Assembly (NCBI GenBank): GCA_900073065.1
Contig: FJOG01000015.1
Coordinates: forward strand, 877,791 to 941,790
Reading direction: 5' to 3'
Source of the DNA: Phialocephala subalpina
Lineage: Eukaryota > Ascomycota > Leotiomycetes > Helotiales > Mollisiaceae
DNA: 64,000 bases
Shown: piece by piece, positions 12,083-22,832 of the stretch
Layout of the letters: each line of letters begins with the position of its first letter
How positions within the stretch are numbered: position 1 is the first letter of the stretch
Notes under the pieces: generated by a model
The model's input: only the letters and a program-made list of their open reading frames with translations
Database searches by the model: none
Told to the model about the DNA's origin: nothing
Position numbers and translations under genes: made by a program

Positions 12083-12111
12083 TCACCCAATAGGCGACGG
12101 CTATTGGGTGA
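12083..12111. repeat. Perfect 11-bp inverted repeat
   Basis: TCACCCAATAG, a 7-base loop GCGACGG, then CTATTGGGTGA: a perfect hairpin at the exact edge where AT-rich DNA returns to normal composition. It could be a transposon end or a cruciform-forming relic. Confidence 0.5.
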
Positions 12112-12281
12112 TTAGGTAATGTCGATCCTTTGAATCCCGAGCCCACCAACACGGACCATCTTACCCCACCAAAAATTATCTCCCGAGCCGACTAGGCTGA
12201 ACCAACTAAACAGTGAGCGATTCCTTTCTTGTCCACAGAGTTCTCGTTGCACATGGCAGTTTGGTGGACAAAACGTTCCTG

Positions 12282-14551
12282 ATGTCAAACCTCAATTCTT
12301 CCGAGGGTTCCCAGCCAGTCTCTTGCGACGCGCAGTCGGCCAGTCGCTCAATCAACCCACCGATCACGCCACAACCACAGCTCCAGCTTTCCAGCAGTCG
12401 AGTCTGCGATAGACGCATGCTGTTGGTGTTCCCGAATGTCTCGGAGATTAGAATAGGTTGACTAACATGACTTAGGAAGAAAGTCAAGTGTATGCGAGCC
12501 TGACTTGAACAAGATCTCTTTCCCATATCTAACAGCAAAATACAGGCAATCTACGACGTCCAGCATGCTCTCGCTGTGTTGAAGAAGACATGCACTGCGT
12601 TTACTCTTCTATTAGAAGAAAGCCGGGTCCTGCCAAAGGTTCCCGCCGAAAAAGATCGACTGCCATAGCCTCTCAGTCAATTGCTGGTCAGTGGACGGTT
12701 TCTTATTGGTTGGTAGCTGCTGATCAGGCCCACACTAAAGTGTTACGAGAAGAGCCTCAATTATCAGCTGATGTTACCTCACGTGAAGCACAACAACCTT
12801 CTACTTTGCTTGAAGACTTGTTCCCGCAACACATCTTTACCGAATTGACAGCGCCGTTCTCGGCTGTAACAGAGACCTCATCTCATTCTGCCGAAGCAAG
12901 CACTTCTCTAGGTCAGGGAAGTAATCATCGAAGCCTAACGGACCCACAACTTCACCCCAACCAAGAACTTCAACTGTATGTAAATCTACCAAGCTCGTGA
13001 ATATGGTAAATATCTGTAGCTTAACTTGCGTGCGAGCAGGCTCAAGGGTTTCTTCACATACATTCACCCATCAATACCCTTGCTCCGAAAGCGCCCGTTC
13101 CTACAGCGATATGAGCGTGGATTCGTCAACCGTAATCTACTTCTGACAATACTTGGAGTCTCTGCAAAGATTCAAGGGCTCACAAGCGTCTGGGCTAGCC
13201 CTAGCTTGGACAACTGTTTAGGATCCTTGTTGGCGTCGACCAAAATCGCTGATGAAGAACTTTCAAACAGTTTGAAGTCCCTGGATAACTTTCAACAAGC
13301 ATGCTTGCTCGCATTCTATGAGTTTCACCAATATCCGGGGCAAAACGCGTGGCTAAGAATTGGCCAGCTCACGCGCAAGGCATATCAATGTGGGCTGCAC
13401 CAGCTTGATAATCGAGATCAATGTCCACTTTTCGATACTAATCCCATGAGCGATGATGAAATCGAGGAATGGAGGAGTCTTTGGTGGTGCATTTACTGCC
13501 TAGATTCATATTGCAACATTACAGCAGCAACTCCCTTCGTGGTTGAACTTGACAGTGTCAAAACGGGGCTGGTACAGAATTCCCAACAAGCGAATAGGCA
13601 ATTCGCCTCTGAGGCCGCGATCTTTCTGCCCGTTGAGACAGAGCTGCTCTGGAAGACGAGCAGGGATATCACTTCTCGCGGTGGCGATTTCAACTTCAAC
13701 ATACACATAGTGACGACAACCATACTTAGGGGAGCCGCAAGGCTTTCTCGACTCTGGAAACAAAACCCTTCTGAAGGCTTACGATCGCGCTTTGATGCTC
13801 TCGAACACGATCTCTCTGCCGTTCGACTATCACTGCCTCCGCGTTATTTCAATTTGGCCCGTAATGTCTTGCTTAATGAATCAAGTTCTGAGCATCACGC
13901 TCGGCTCATTTCTATTCTTCACCTGCATGCTTCTCGTTGTTTGTTATCATTTCCTATATATCAGCAAGTGGATGAGCCAGAATGGTTGGCTCGTTGGCGG
14001 AGAACCCTTGAATATTGTGAAGATATAGTATTAGTCGTCAGAGAATGGAACGCACAGCAGTGTCTATCAGTCGATCCAGCGGTCTGCTTTATTATCTCGG
14101 ATGCCCTCATGATAATACACTTGCATTCTCAGGACGTGGCAAACTCTGAACCAGAACTTCAAGCAAGGCTTCGAACTCACAAAGATCTGCTTCTGCTCTT
14201 CCTCGAGCAGTTTGCAACTATTTGGCATTTACCGCGCTTCCTCATAAGTAAGTGATTTGCGACCTCAGAATGAAGGGTGCAGCTATCTAACTCATTATTT
14301 TAGCTTCGTTCAAAAAGCTATCGGAGCGTCTTTCCGGCCCCCTTACAAGCACTGAAATCGACGAGATCTTGAGACGGATGCAAGGACCACTACATCCAAG
14401 TTGGTTTAGGTTTCTATCTCTAGCGCCTGAAGTTTTGACTCCCGCAGCCCAACAAGATTTCGACCCTAATTCTTTCCCCGAGGCGGACTTCACTGACTGG
14501 GAGTTTTGGGCAAATCTCTCAAGTATGGGTTCGATATCGCAAGGTTTCTAA
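12282..14551 (+). CDS. Zn2Cys6 transcription factor with Cys-to-Arg change in zinc cluster
   Basis: A fungal binuclear zinc cluster regulator followed by the fungal-specific transcription factor domain. Exons: 12282-12421, 12476-12489 (14-nt microexon), 12546-12975, 13040-14247, 14304-14551. Splicing gives a zinc cluster of spacing C-x2-[R]-x6-C-x6-C-x2-C-x6-C: the second ligand is Arg (codon CGC at 12414-12416) instead of Cys. Then comes a basic 'RRKPGPAKGSRRKR' linker. The middle homology region starts at 'LLKGFFTYIHPSIPLLRKRP' and includes 'AWLRIGQLTRKAYQCGLHQL' and 'EEWRSLWWCIYCLDSYCN', as in the paralogue at 20.3-22.6 kb. The start is the first ATG in frame upstream of the cluster. It may control the nearby transporter and catabolic genes. 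Loss of one zinc ligand may impair DNA binding. Confidence 0.8.
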
Positions 14552-14969
14552 GTATGTAATTTTTTTGGTAGGAAAATGGGCATTAATGGGTACGATTGAA
14601 ATGGCATTTGGGATATATATGTATTTACTGTGCCTTAGGAGAAAAGGAGATAAGCAGAAGTCTGAGCTGCGGTTCTTGTAGCCTGGCCAAGACTTCTGAA
14701 ACAAAAACGGAATCAGATGATTACCGTTCTTGGGACCCCGTGTCTGTTTTTGATTTTCCGCGGAAAAGCTCTTACAGTTCAAAGCGCCGTAATTAAATCT
14801 CACTTCTGCACTACTCTACACATCAACGGGCTGTGACCTGCAATTAGTTTCTCTACATCGTAAACTCTGGGAGGATAATATATTCAATTTTTGAATTCTC
14901 CGAACTCCGTGGATGCTTAGTCTCCATCACTTCCGTGTCTTGGAAACAGTATTTCGTGCATTAAGCATA
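14552..14969. other. Convergent intergenic region
   Basis: 3' flanks of the Zn2Cys6 gene and the bZIP gene; nothing else seen. Confidence 0.5.
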
Positions 14970-15549
14970 CTAATTTCGTACCTGCTCCTTCTCATCCCCG
15001 CTTGATACGCTCTCATTGCAACTTTCAAAGTAGTCTCCAGCCCAGTCTTCCTTCTCTACCTCATAAACCGCTTCCTTGACATGCTCAAAGCCTTTCCGCA
15101 ACTTCTCATACTTAGTGCGGATTTCTTCCAGCTCCTGTTCGAGCGTACGGATATAGCACGCCTGCCGCCGGCGAAAAGCTCTTTGCGAGGCACGGTTTTG
15201 GGCTCGTCGCTAAGGTTGAAAGTCAGAATACCCTGGACAAAGAATGGCAGAGGGAATGTTTGCGCACCCTTTCTTTTTGGCTTGGAAGAGCTTCGCACAA
15301 GCTGGGGCTTGAAAGCGCGGGGCAGTCGTTTGACTACTCTGTACCTGCCGGGGTACTGATGTTCGGATTAAATGATTGGGTGTATGGTCCTGTCGATATC
15401 ATATGCCGGTACATAACCGTGTCGACATTACACGCCCAATCCGTGAATCCTTCACAATAATCAAGATCCACTTCGTGTTGCAGCTGAGGAATTGCGTTCA
15501 AATCGATAGGGTACCACCGATGCTCCATATCTCTATCCAACACGCCCAT
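14970..15549 (-). CDS. Small bZIP transcription factor (fungal AP-1/Yap-like basic region)
   Basis: Three exons on the minus strand (15549-15345, 15290-15268, 15209-14970) total 468 nt, 155 residues plus stop. The spliced basic region reads 'KERRRAQNRASQRAFRRRQ', matching the fungal Yap signature N-x2-[AS]-Q-x2-F-R, followed by a leucine-zipper-like heptad stretch 'YIRTLEQELEEIRTKYEKL'. The N-terminal 68 residues are not recognised. The middle exon has only 23 nt, and its upstream intron (15344-15291) needs an AAG acceptor, which removes an in-frame TAG. The next intron (15267-15210) places the basic region in frame. Yap-type factors often answer oxidative or xenobiotic stress; here it sits between a Zn2Cys6 factor and an MFS exporter. 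No cysteine-rich Yap1-type domain is visible. Confidence 0.7.
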
Positions 15550-16887
15550 TGATGGTAACTGGTAAACAAATTATAGGGCACTAAGAAAATTTGGTAGGTA
15601 CTGTACTTCTGTATCCACATATGTAGACGGGAGCGAAAACAGAGAAAGATATAACCTTGTTGTTGATTAGACTATTTCCCTTTGCCTAGAACATATTGAA
15701 GCGGACCCTATCTGTTCGCCCCTCCGTGGAGGTCAGATAACCTTGAGGTGTCTGCCGTCAATTACCGACAGTTAGGATGAGGTTGGCAAGAGACGTGAAT
15801 CGTCGAAATGATGCCTTACATTTACATTTACGTAAGCGCCATGTGGTTCACTATCGCCGAGGAGCTATCCATTTCCAGAAACGGTTTCCACGCAGAGTCT
15901 TGTCCATCACTGTATCATGGCTGCTGTTCATATGAGGTCGGATTGTGGTTCGGGGACTGAATGTCCCTTGCCCCGTTCAGCCGATTTTAAGTTTCGTTCG
16001 CGCTTTTCGGAGGTAGAGTTGGTTGGTCCCAGCAACCAATTGCCGGCATTGTGACGGGCCGTTGGAGAGCTGGCAAATTGGACTACATCCTATGGAATGT
16101 CACCAATTCGATTGCAGGGGAGACAAAAGATGCTCCATGATATTGCATTGGATGCGTGTATGGCCTCGGAGGATCTACTGGTGGATCTCTGAACGAGACA
16201 TGTTGTGGCGCCAGCTTCGCATGGAGGATGAAGTTACTCCGATTGGCTTGGGGTAGCACATTCTGCTGACTCATCTAGTGCGTTTCGCAGTACTAGCGAA
16301 TTCACGGATCAACCTCCATTGCGAGAACAACAACCTAAAGGAATGATAACAGAATACTAGAAGAAACCACCGTATGGATATTTGTGCCGGCATTTCCCTT
16401 CTGCCCACTCCTCCGATTATGCTATGTATTGCTAGTCCGCGGATTCCACGGAGCAGCCTACTTCCAAAAAAAACACTCAACAGAATGAGAGCAAGGTTGA
16501 TAGAGAAGCCTCTTGAGGTGTCCTCTCCAATCATGTCATGTCATGTCCCGTTGAAAGTCGGGCAGTTTGGATGGTAACAGATGTATCTCAAATCAAACCT
16601 TCCATAATCAACGTGGCCGGCTTCCGATAACGTCGGTTCTCATTGTCGGTTTAGAGAACTGGCACGATAGTCGGAGGATTATGACATAGCTGAGGCATGT
16701 AATAACATCCTCTCTAGTTGATCTATGCTGCAAATTTTGTTGAATTTTGTTGAAAATACGAAAGGGTCTCTTGTGCCACTTTCATACGTACCGAAGCCTT
16801 GTAAACTCCCCTCACGCTTCATTATTCGTCTGTTCTTTCCGGGAGGTATCTAAGACCCTCTTTCTCTGCTTCCCCAGCCACGTCAAC
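15550..16887. other. Divergent intergenic region, no gene seen
   Basis: Shared upstream region of the bZIP (-) and MFS (+) genes. Short open frames overlap on both strands and have no domain resemblance. Confidence 0.5.
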
Positions 16888-18922
16888 ATGTCCAACCTCC
16901 TGCGCGAAAGCCCGGCGGGGCAGCTTATTCGTTATTTTACTGGAGACAAAATTTTCAAATATCCTGAAGAGAAGGAAGGATTTCGGTGCCCCGATAGCTA
17001 CACTCGTTGTGATGCTCCAGAAACGGCATTCCGCCCAGACTCTGTTTTATCCACCTCGGACACACTACCAGAATCAGACGTCAATGAGAAATCGGAAGAA
17101 GTTCCAGGCCCTGAATCGGAAACCACTCAGCCCCCAAGGCTTCCGACTACAGATACGGTGTCAGACTCATCCTCATCGATAGTGGTCGAGGGCGTACAAC
17201 CAACCTCCCCTGCGTCAGAACTCTTGTCCAGAATAACGAGCCGTGTCGATCTCGAGAACGTCACCACTCGTCGGGATTTGGAGAGGGCATACACGGAAGC
17301 GACAATGCGATCGCAAGTTAAGGCAGCGCCTGCTCAGCCTATCACTCCAGAGAAGACGGCAGATGGGACGATTCTAGTTGACTGGTACGATACCGATGAC
17401 CAGGAAAATCCGCAGAATTGGTCGTTTGGAAAGAAGTCTGTGGCAGCACTGCAGATCTAGTAAGCAATAATAGAGGTCTGTCAACGAAATGTAGCTAAAA
17501 GACTCTCAGCTTATATACTCTGGCCGTGTACTTGGGATCAGCGATCTATACTCCTAGCGCACCTTATGTTGAAGAGAAGTTTGGTGTTTCTCCAACTGCT
17601 GCATCCCTTGGCCTTGCCCTCTACGTCCTAGGATGTAAGTAATATCGGACTTTGAGGAATAGCACTAACTAACCTTGCGACTCAGACGGCATTGGTCCCC
17701 TTCTCTTTGCTCCACTGTCAGAAATCCCAGTGGTTGGGCGTAACCCACCCTATATTGCGACTTTCGGTATCTTCGTAATTTTATGCGTCCCGACCGCGCT
17801 TGTCGACAATTTCGCTGGCCTTCTTGTTCTCCGTTTCCTACAAGGATTCTTCGGGTCACCCTGTCTTGCCACGGGTGGAGCCTCAATCGGCGATATTTTT
17901 TCTCTCCTAAAGACGCCCTATGGAATCTCGCTCTGGGCTGCATTCGCAACCTGTGGTCCCGCGCTAGGTCCTATCATTTCTGGTTTCTCTGTCCCAGCAG
18001 AGAACTGGCGATGGTCGCTATGGGAAATCCTCTGGCTTGCTGGGCCTGTCTTCCTCAGCATGTTTTTCCTTCTCCCCGAGACTTCTTCTTCTAACATTCT
18101 TATCCGCCGCGCCGCTCGTCTCCGAAGGCTCACTGGAAACCCAAATTTGAAGTCTCAGGCCGAAATCAACCAATCTAAACTCGAAGTATCGAAAATATTG
18201 TATGAATCACTCTATAGGCCTATGCAGATCATGATCCTCGACCCAGCAGTAAGTTGTCAGGTACTCAAAACGAATCGCCCTATACTAAGATAGTATAGAT
18301 CCTCTTCACGGGTGTTTACACTTCCCTCGTTTATGGAATCTACTACTCCTTCTTTGAGGCCTTTCCCATTGTCTATATGGGCTCTTACGGCTTCAACCTC
18401 GGCGAAATGGGCCTGACCTTCCTCTCAATCTCAGTTTCAGTCGCCCTAGCAATCCCCTCCTACTGGGCTTATATGTACTACGTCGTGGAACCCGAGATCA
18501 TGACTAAGGGCCTCACTACGCCCGAACGTCGCTTGATTCCGGCACTCTTCGCTTCGTTCTTGCTTCCAACTGGTTTGTTCATATTTGGCTGGACAGCTAG
18601 AGCATCGGTCCACTGGATAGTTTCCATAATCGGAATCGGAATCTACTCGTATGGTGTGTTCATCCTGCTCCAGTGTGTATTTGTCTACATCCCGGTGTCG
18701 TACCCGCAGTATGCAGCCTCTCTGTTCGCGGGGAATGACTTTGTGAGGTCGGCGCTCGCATCAGGGTCAATCCTCTTTGCGAGACCCTTATACCTTAATT
18801 TAGGGATCGGTTCTGGTGTGAGTCTACTTGCTGGGCTGACTTGTGGCTGTGTTGTTGGCATATTCGTTCTGTACTACTTTGGAGCAAACCTGCGTGCAAG
18901 GAGCAAGTTCGCTGCTAAGTAA
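16888..18922 (+). CDS. MFS transporter, DHA1 drug/proton antiporter type
   Basis: A plasma membrane major facilitator protein. A long hydrophilic N-terminus (about 190 residues, Ser/Pro/Glu-rich) ends in 'DQENPQNWSFGKKSV', the block that precedes TM1 in fungal DHA1 antiporters. TM1 'YTLAVYLGSAIYTPSAPYV' follows, then 'GPLLFAPLSEIPVVGRNPPY' (loop 2-3 motif), 'LRFLQGFFGSPCLATGGASI' and 'AAFATCGPALGPIISGF' (antiporter motif C). The second half carries the 'RPMQIMILDPAI' helix 7 entry and a terminal helix near 'GCVVGIFVLYYFGANL'. Introns at about 17461-17510, 17636-17686 and 18249-18298 restore the frame. The start gives the most conserved N-terminus; an upstream non-ATG extension exists but is not needed. 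Its position between regulators and catabolic enzymes suggests uptake or export of the cluster's substrate or toxic intermediates. Confidence 0.85.
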
Positions 18923-19276
18923 GAGAGGATTACAGATAAGTCTTTAATTAGAGAGTAGAATGCGGAGACATTACATATAAAGATAGATTAGTATTGGGGT
19001 AATATAGAATAGTAAAGTAGAATTATCATGGGTAGTTATATTATAATGGTATAGAATTGGTATAATTCAAGGGTTACGTATATACCGCAAATTTTTATTA
19101 TTTAGATTATAGTTTTTATAAACTTAGAATATTATTTTTCTTTCTTATTACTTGTTTTTATAAGTTTATTATAAGCTTAATATTATTTTATTCTTTCGTT
19201 TATATAAATAATATAATTTTTCTTTTTATTATTTATATAAAATAAAAAAGAATATATTAAAAATATATTATAATAT
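18923..19276. repeat. AT-rich, RIP-like flank 5' of the solo LTR
   Basis: Composition falls to mainly A+T from about 19060, without open frames, ending at the 5-bp target duplication (AATAT, 19272-19276). Confidence 0.5.
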
Positions 19277-19517
19277 TGTCACGTGTTGGATTAGGTGTCC
19301 TGCTGTTGCAGCCACCACCTAAGGCTGCGCAGCCTCCATAACCTACGTACGGCTCGCGTAAGCTTACGCGTAGCGTAGGAGGTCTTACGGGGGCTGTACG
19401 GTTGTTATTCTTAGGCCGTTATTCTGTATATAGGGGCCCTCTGAATCTCTGGCAGAAGGGCAGAGATTAGTCTAGTACCAATCTGACCTATTGTTGCCTC
19501 CTATTCTACACCTCACA
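19277..19517. mobile_element. Solo LTR of a retrotransposon (241 bp)
   Basis: The element starts TGTCACGTG, ends CACCTCACA, and is bordered on both sides by AATAT (19272-19276 and 19518-19522), a perfect 5-bp target site duplication. TG...CA ends plus a 5-bp duplication are the hallmarks of an LTR left by recombination between the two LTRs of an integrated element. Inside are a TATA-like GTATATAGGGG near 19425 and a 16-bp perfect palindrome CGCGTAAGCTTACGCG (19355-19370). It is GC-balanced while its flanks are AT-rich. Confidence 0.75.
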
Positions 19518-19522
19518 AATAT

Positions 19523-20279
19523 TCAAATTATATAAATTAATAAATTAATAATAATATTTTTTAAAATATAAAATTTAATTCAATAAGAATTCTTAAAATA
19601 TTAATTTAAAATTATATGAATAATTCAATTAAAAAAAATTTCAAAATTTTTATTTTATTTAAATAAAATTTGATGTAGGGGCCGGAGAATCGAGGCAGGA
19701 TTCAAGAGCTTTGGTATATCGTTAGCTTGGTCTGGAAGCATGTCGCGTGTCCATTTTGCTGGGCTAGATGCACCTAGGCCGTCTCTTTATCGAAGCTGCA
19801 GCAAAACCAAGCAGATCTCCCGACCAGGAAGGAAGATGCATGGGGGAAGAAGTCCTCGAGCAAGCGATTCAGGGGGTAGATTTGGATGAGGCGAGGAGAA
19901 GAAGTGGCTGAAATATATGGGGTGCGGAGGTACGGCGCTTTAGCTTTGAGATCCTATTAAATTATTTTATTATTATTATTCCTATGCTTTCGTAGGGATG
20001 GCCTTCTTTCGAGGCTCAGATTTGTTGAACTAATGAGTTACTGTACAATTACATGATTCCATCTTGGATAGCCCGTCTGTGTCTACCGTACCCCCGGAGC
20101 TGGACAGGGAAATCATCCCAGGATGTCTCGCTGTGGAGAAACCCCGCACCTCCGACACCTCCGGCCTGTCTCGGCAGTGGCATATCACAACAAAAAATCT
20201 GCACCTAAACATCCTTCCATCACCAGGAACTCAATACATAAAGCGCAGTATATTGACCCAGCGCCAGAGTCTTCGCAAT
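19523..20279. other. AT-rich flank, then promoter of the second Zn2Cys6 gene
   Basis: 19523-19675 is AT-rich as on the other side of the LTR. 19676-20279 has normal composition and no coding signal apart from an in-frame upstream extension of the regulator gene (ATG at 20064). Confidence 0.5.
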
Positions 20280-22562
20280 ATGGACGCTGCTTCCTCCAGA
20301 GCTGTCACCAATACTGAACGCGTTTGCGATGCCTGCTTGATGTTCGTTGACCCTACCCCTAAGACTACCGCCGCCTCAATTCCTTTGAGTGCAATCAATA
20401 CTGACGGCGAGACTAACATAGTAAGAAGACCAAATGTTTGTTCCCCTTCCTCCATCACTGCAGCTATTGTTTTAATGCTGATGATTGTGTAGGTAATCGC
20501 CAGAAGCCAACTTGCTCTCGATGTGCCGAGAATGATCGCATCTGTACCTATTTTACAAAGAAGCGCAAACCTGGACCAATGAAGGGCTCAAGTGTCGCAC
20601 GTCGAAGAACGTCACCATCAACCGGCAGCAGTAGTGAGTGAAGCCTCAATACTTCAATTAGAATCTCTCCAAGTAACCTAATGATTATCAGTCGAGCAAG
20701 CGCCTTTACTCAATGGCGGGCCTACGAGCTTTCACGGTGAGCGAATCAGTGCGAGTGAATTGCGGTATTCGGGTCCAGATTCAACTCTCTCGGTGTCTAA
20801 CGGCCCAGTACCTGTTGACTCTCAATCACCCTCGGCCAGCTCTTGGGAAGGATATCGGATGATTGATGTCGAAAGCAAGACCTCAGTCGACTCACTTGGA
20901 GTGGCCCAATGGGGATTATCGCCAGAAGCCGAATTAGACTTGTAAGCTCATGGCTGTATGTTGCACGTCGTTGCTCATGGTGATTAATTTTTGCAGATTA
21001 CAAGAGTACTTTGAAAGTATTCAGCCGTTGTACCCGTTGTTTCGAAAGCAGAATTTGTTGAACCAGTACAATACCGGCCAAATCCCTCAAGCACTTCTAG
21101 CCGCAATATTTGCCGTCACTGCAGTTTTGTCAGAAAATGAGGAAATTGCCATGCGGGGCCCAAGCACTCTCGGAGAGCATTATGCGACTTTGACTCGCCA
21201 GGCATGCGCTCCTTTGTGTATGTCTGACATTCCAGCGACCATCAGTGACCTCAGAGCGTTGTTTCTCTTGGCTCTGTATGAATTCAGAACCTCTCCAAAT
21301 CGGAGAGCCTGGGCTACTGCGGGGCATCTAGTCCGCCTCGCATATCATTATGGCCTTCACCAAGTTGACAATACTGCAAATTGTTCCTTTTACGAACCAT
21401 GTATAACAACCTCTGAAGATCTTGAAAGCTGGAGGTACCTGTGGTGGTCGATTTACATTCTAGATACATACTGCAATTCGACTGCATCAACACCTTCTAA
21501 TATCGACCTAGACAGTTTATGTACAGCTTTACCGACGTGCTCTGTTGACGATTGGACAAACGGAGGAACGATTCCTGCAAACGATCGAATATATATTCGA
21601 GGCGACGTCGAAGATCTATCAAATATCCTGAAGGCAACAGCTTTTGCGTGGCAAAAGAATGATGAAAACCTACCAGAAATCGACGCCAACTTTGTCATCC
21701 GGATTGTCATTACTTCCCAAATGCGAGAAGTATGTCATCTTCGACGTGCACATAACCAAAACCCTGCAGGGAACTTTCAACGGAAACATCAAGTAATTTC
21801 GAACCAACTTGCCGCGACACGTTTGGCATTGCCCGCGAGATATCAGGATCCTCAGCGCAAGTTATATCTTGGCGAGCAGAAGGAGGATCACGCATTACGT
21901 TTGGTCAATTTGCTTGAGATGCATATCAGTCAATTGCAAGTGCTTGTCCCTGAAAGCGTCGTCAAAGATAACCAAAATGAGATTTTGCTCGCCAATTGGG
22001 ATTCCTGCATGGGCTTTGTCGATGAGGTTATGCAGATAATCAGATATTGGAACCCAAGCACTCAAAAGCTTACAGACCCATCTATTTGCTACATCATCTT
22101 CATTGCGATGGTGCTGATACACATGGAGTCGAAATTGGAGTCCCGGCGAAACGGGACAGCTCGCGAAGAAGCGGTCACTCGAAGCTCCTGGCAATTGCTG
22201 CACCTGTTCCTACAACAACTCAGCAACCAATGGCTCTTACCCAAAGCTTTGATCAGTAAGTTTGGAAGCGTCTCTTCAACCATCTGCTTCGGTGATCTTT
22301 GCTAACAGGAGATGCTCAACCTGCAGCCGCAGCAGAGAAATTTCGCAATGCGGCATCAGGACCCATCACTATGTCAGATGCATATCATATCAGCAAGAGC
22401 CTGCAAAGGCCATTGAGTTTTCGTCCTCGATTTGAAGGGAAAGCACCTGATTCCAACGTGGATTATTCCTTGAACTTCCAGTTCCCCATAACACCAATTG
22501 ATTCAAACAATCTTTACGACTGGCTCAGCACTTTCAACCAAGGCGACATCAACTCCGTCTAA
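20280..22562 (+). CDS. Zn2Cys6 transcription factor, paralogue of the 12.3-kb gene
   Basis: Spliced exons 20280-20341, 20422-20435 (14-nt microexon) and 20493 onward give a canonical binuclear zinc cluster C-x2-C-x6-C-x6-C-x2-C-x6-C ('VCDACLIKKTKC' then 'PTCSRCAENDRICTYF') with the 'KKRKPGPMKGS' linker. Further introns near 20635-20692, 20943-20997 and 22254-22308 restore the frame. The fungal-specific domain ('LLQEYFESIQPLYPLFRKQN', 'AWATAGHLVRLAYHYGLHQV', 'ESWRYLWWSIYILDTYCN') aligns block by block with the other regulator, including the microexon. An ATG at 20064 could extend the N-terminus by 72 residues; I chose the one nearest the cluster. It lies directly before the SDR gene and is a likely pathway-specific activator of the catabolic cluster. 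Confidence 0.85.
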
Positions 22563-22832
22563 AGTCGTCTCCAGTTCAAACAGCTGACACCGAGGCTTCT
22601 GTACTCCGAGCGGTATTAGCGGTGAAGACGTTTCTCCGGAACATCTGGCATCGTTGAGAAGTTAACCCGAGGACGAACTGAGCCGAATCACGTGCCCGTC
22701 ACTCCGTTCCTCCAACAGCTAACGCATCCTTAAAGGACTTCTTTGGGTTCCATTCAATTGGCACGAAGGACATCAGCCAGTGTTAATTGACAGCCATCTC
22801 TTGACGGTTTCAAATATTCAATCAGGACCAGA

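Noticed and set aside
12687..12727. Intron GTCAGT...ATCAG in the first regulator, by analogy with the paralogue
   Set aside because: Removing its 41 nt gives an immediate stop; the unspliced frame is open.
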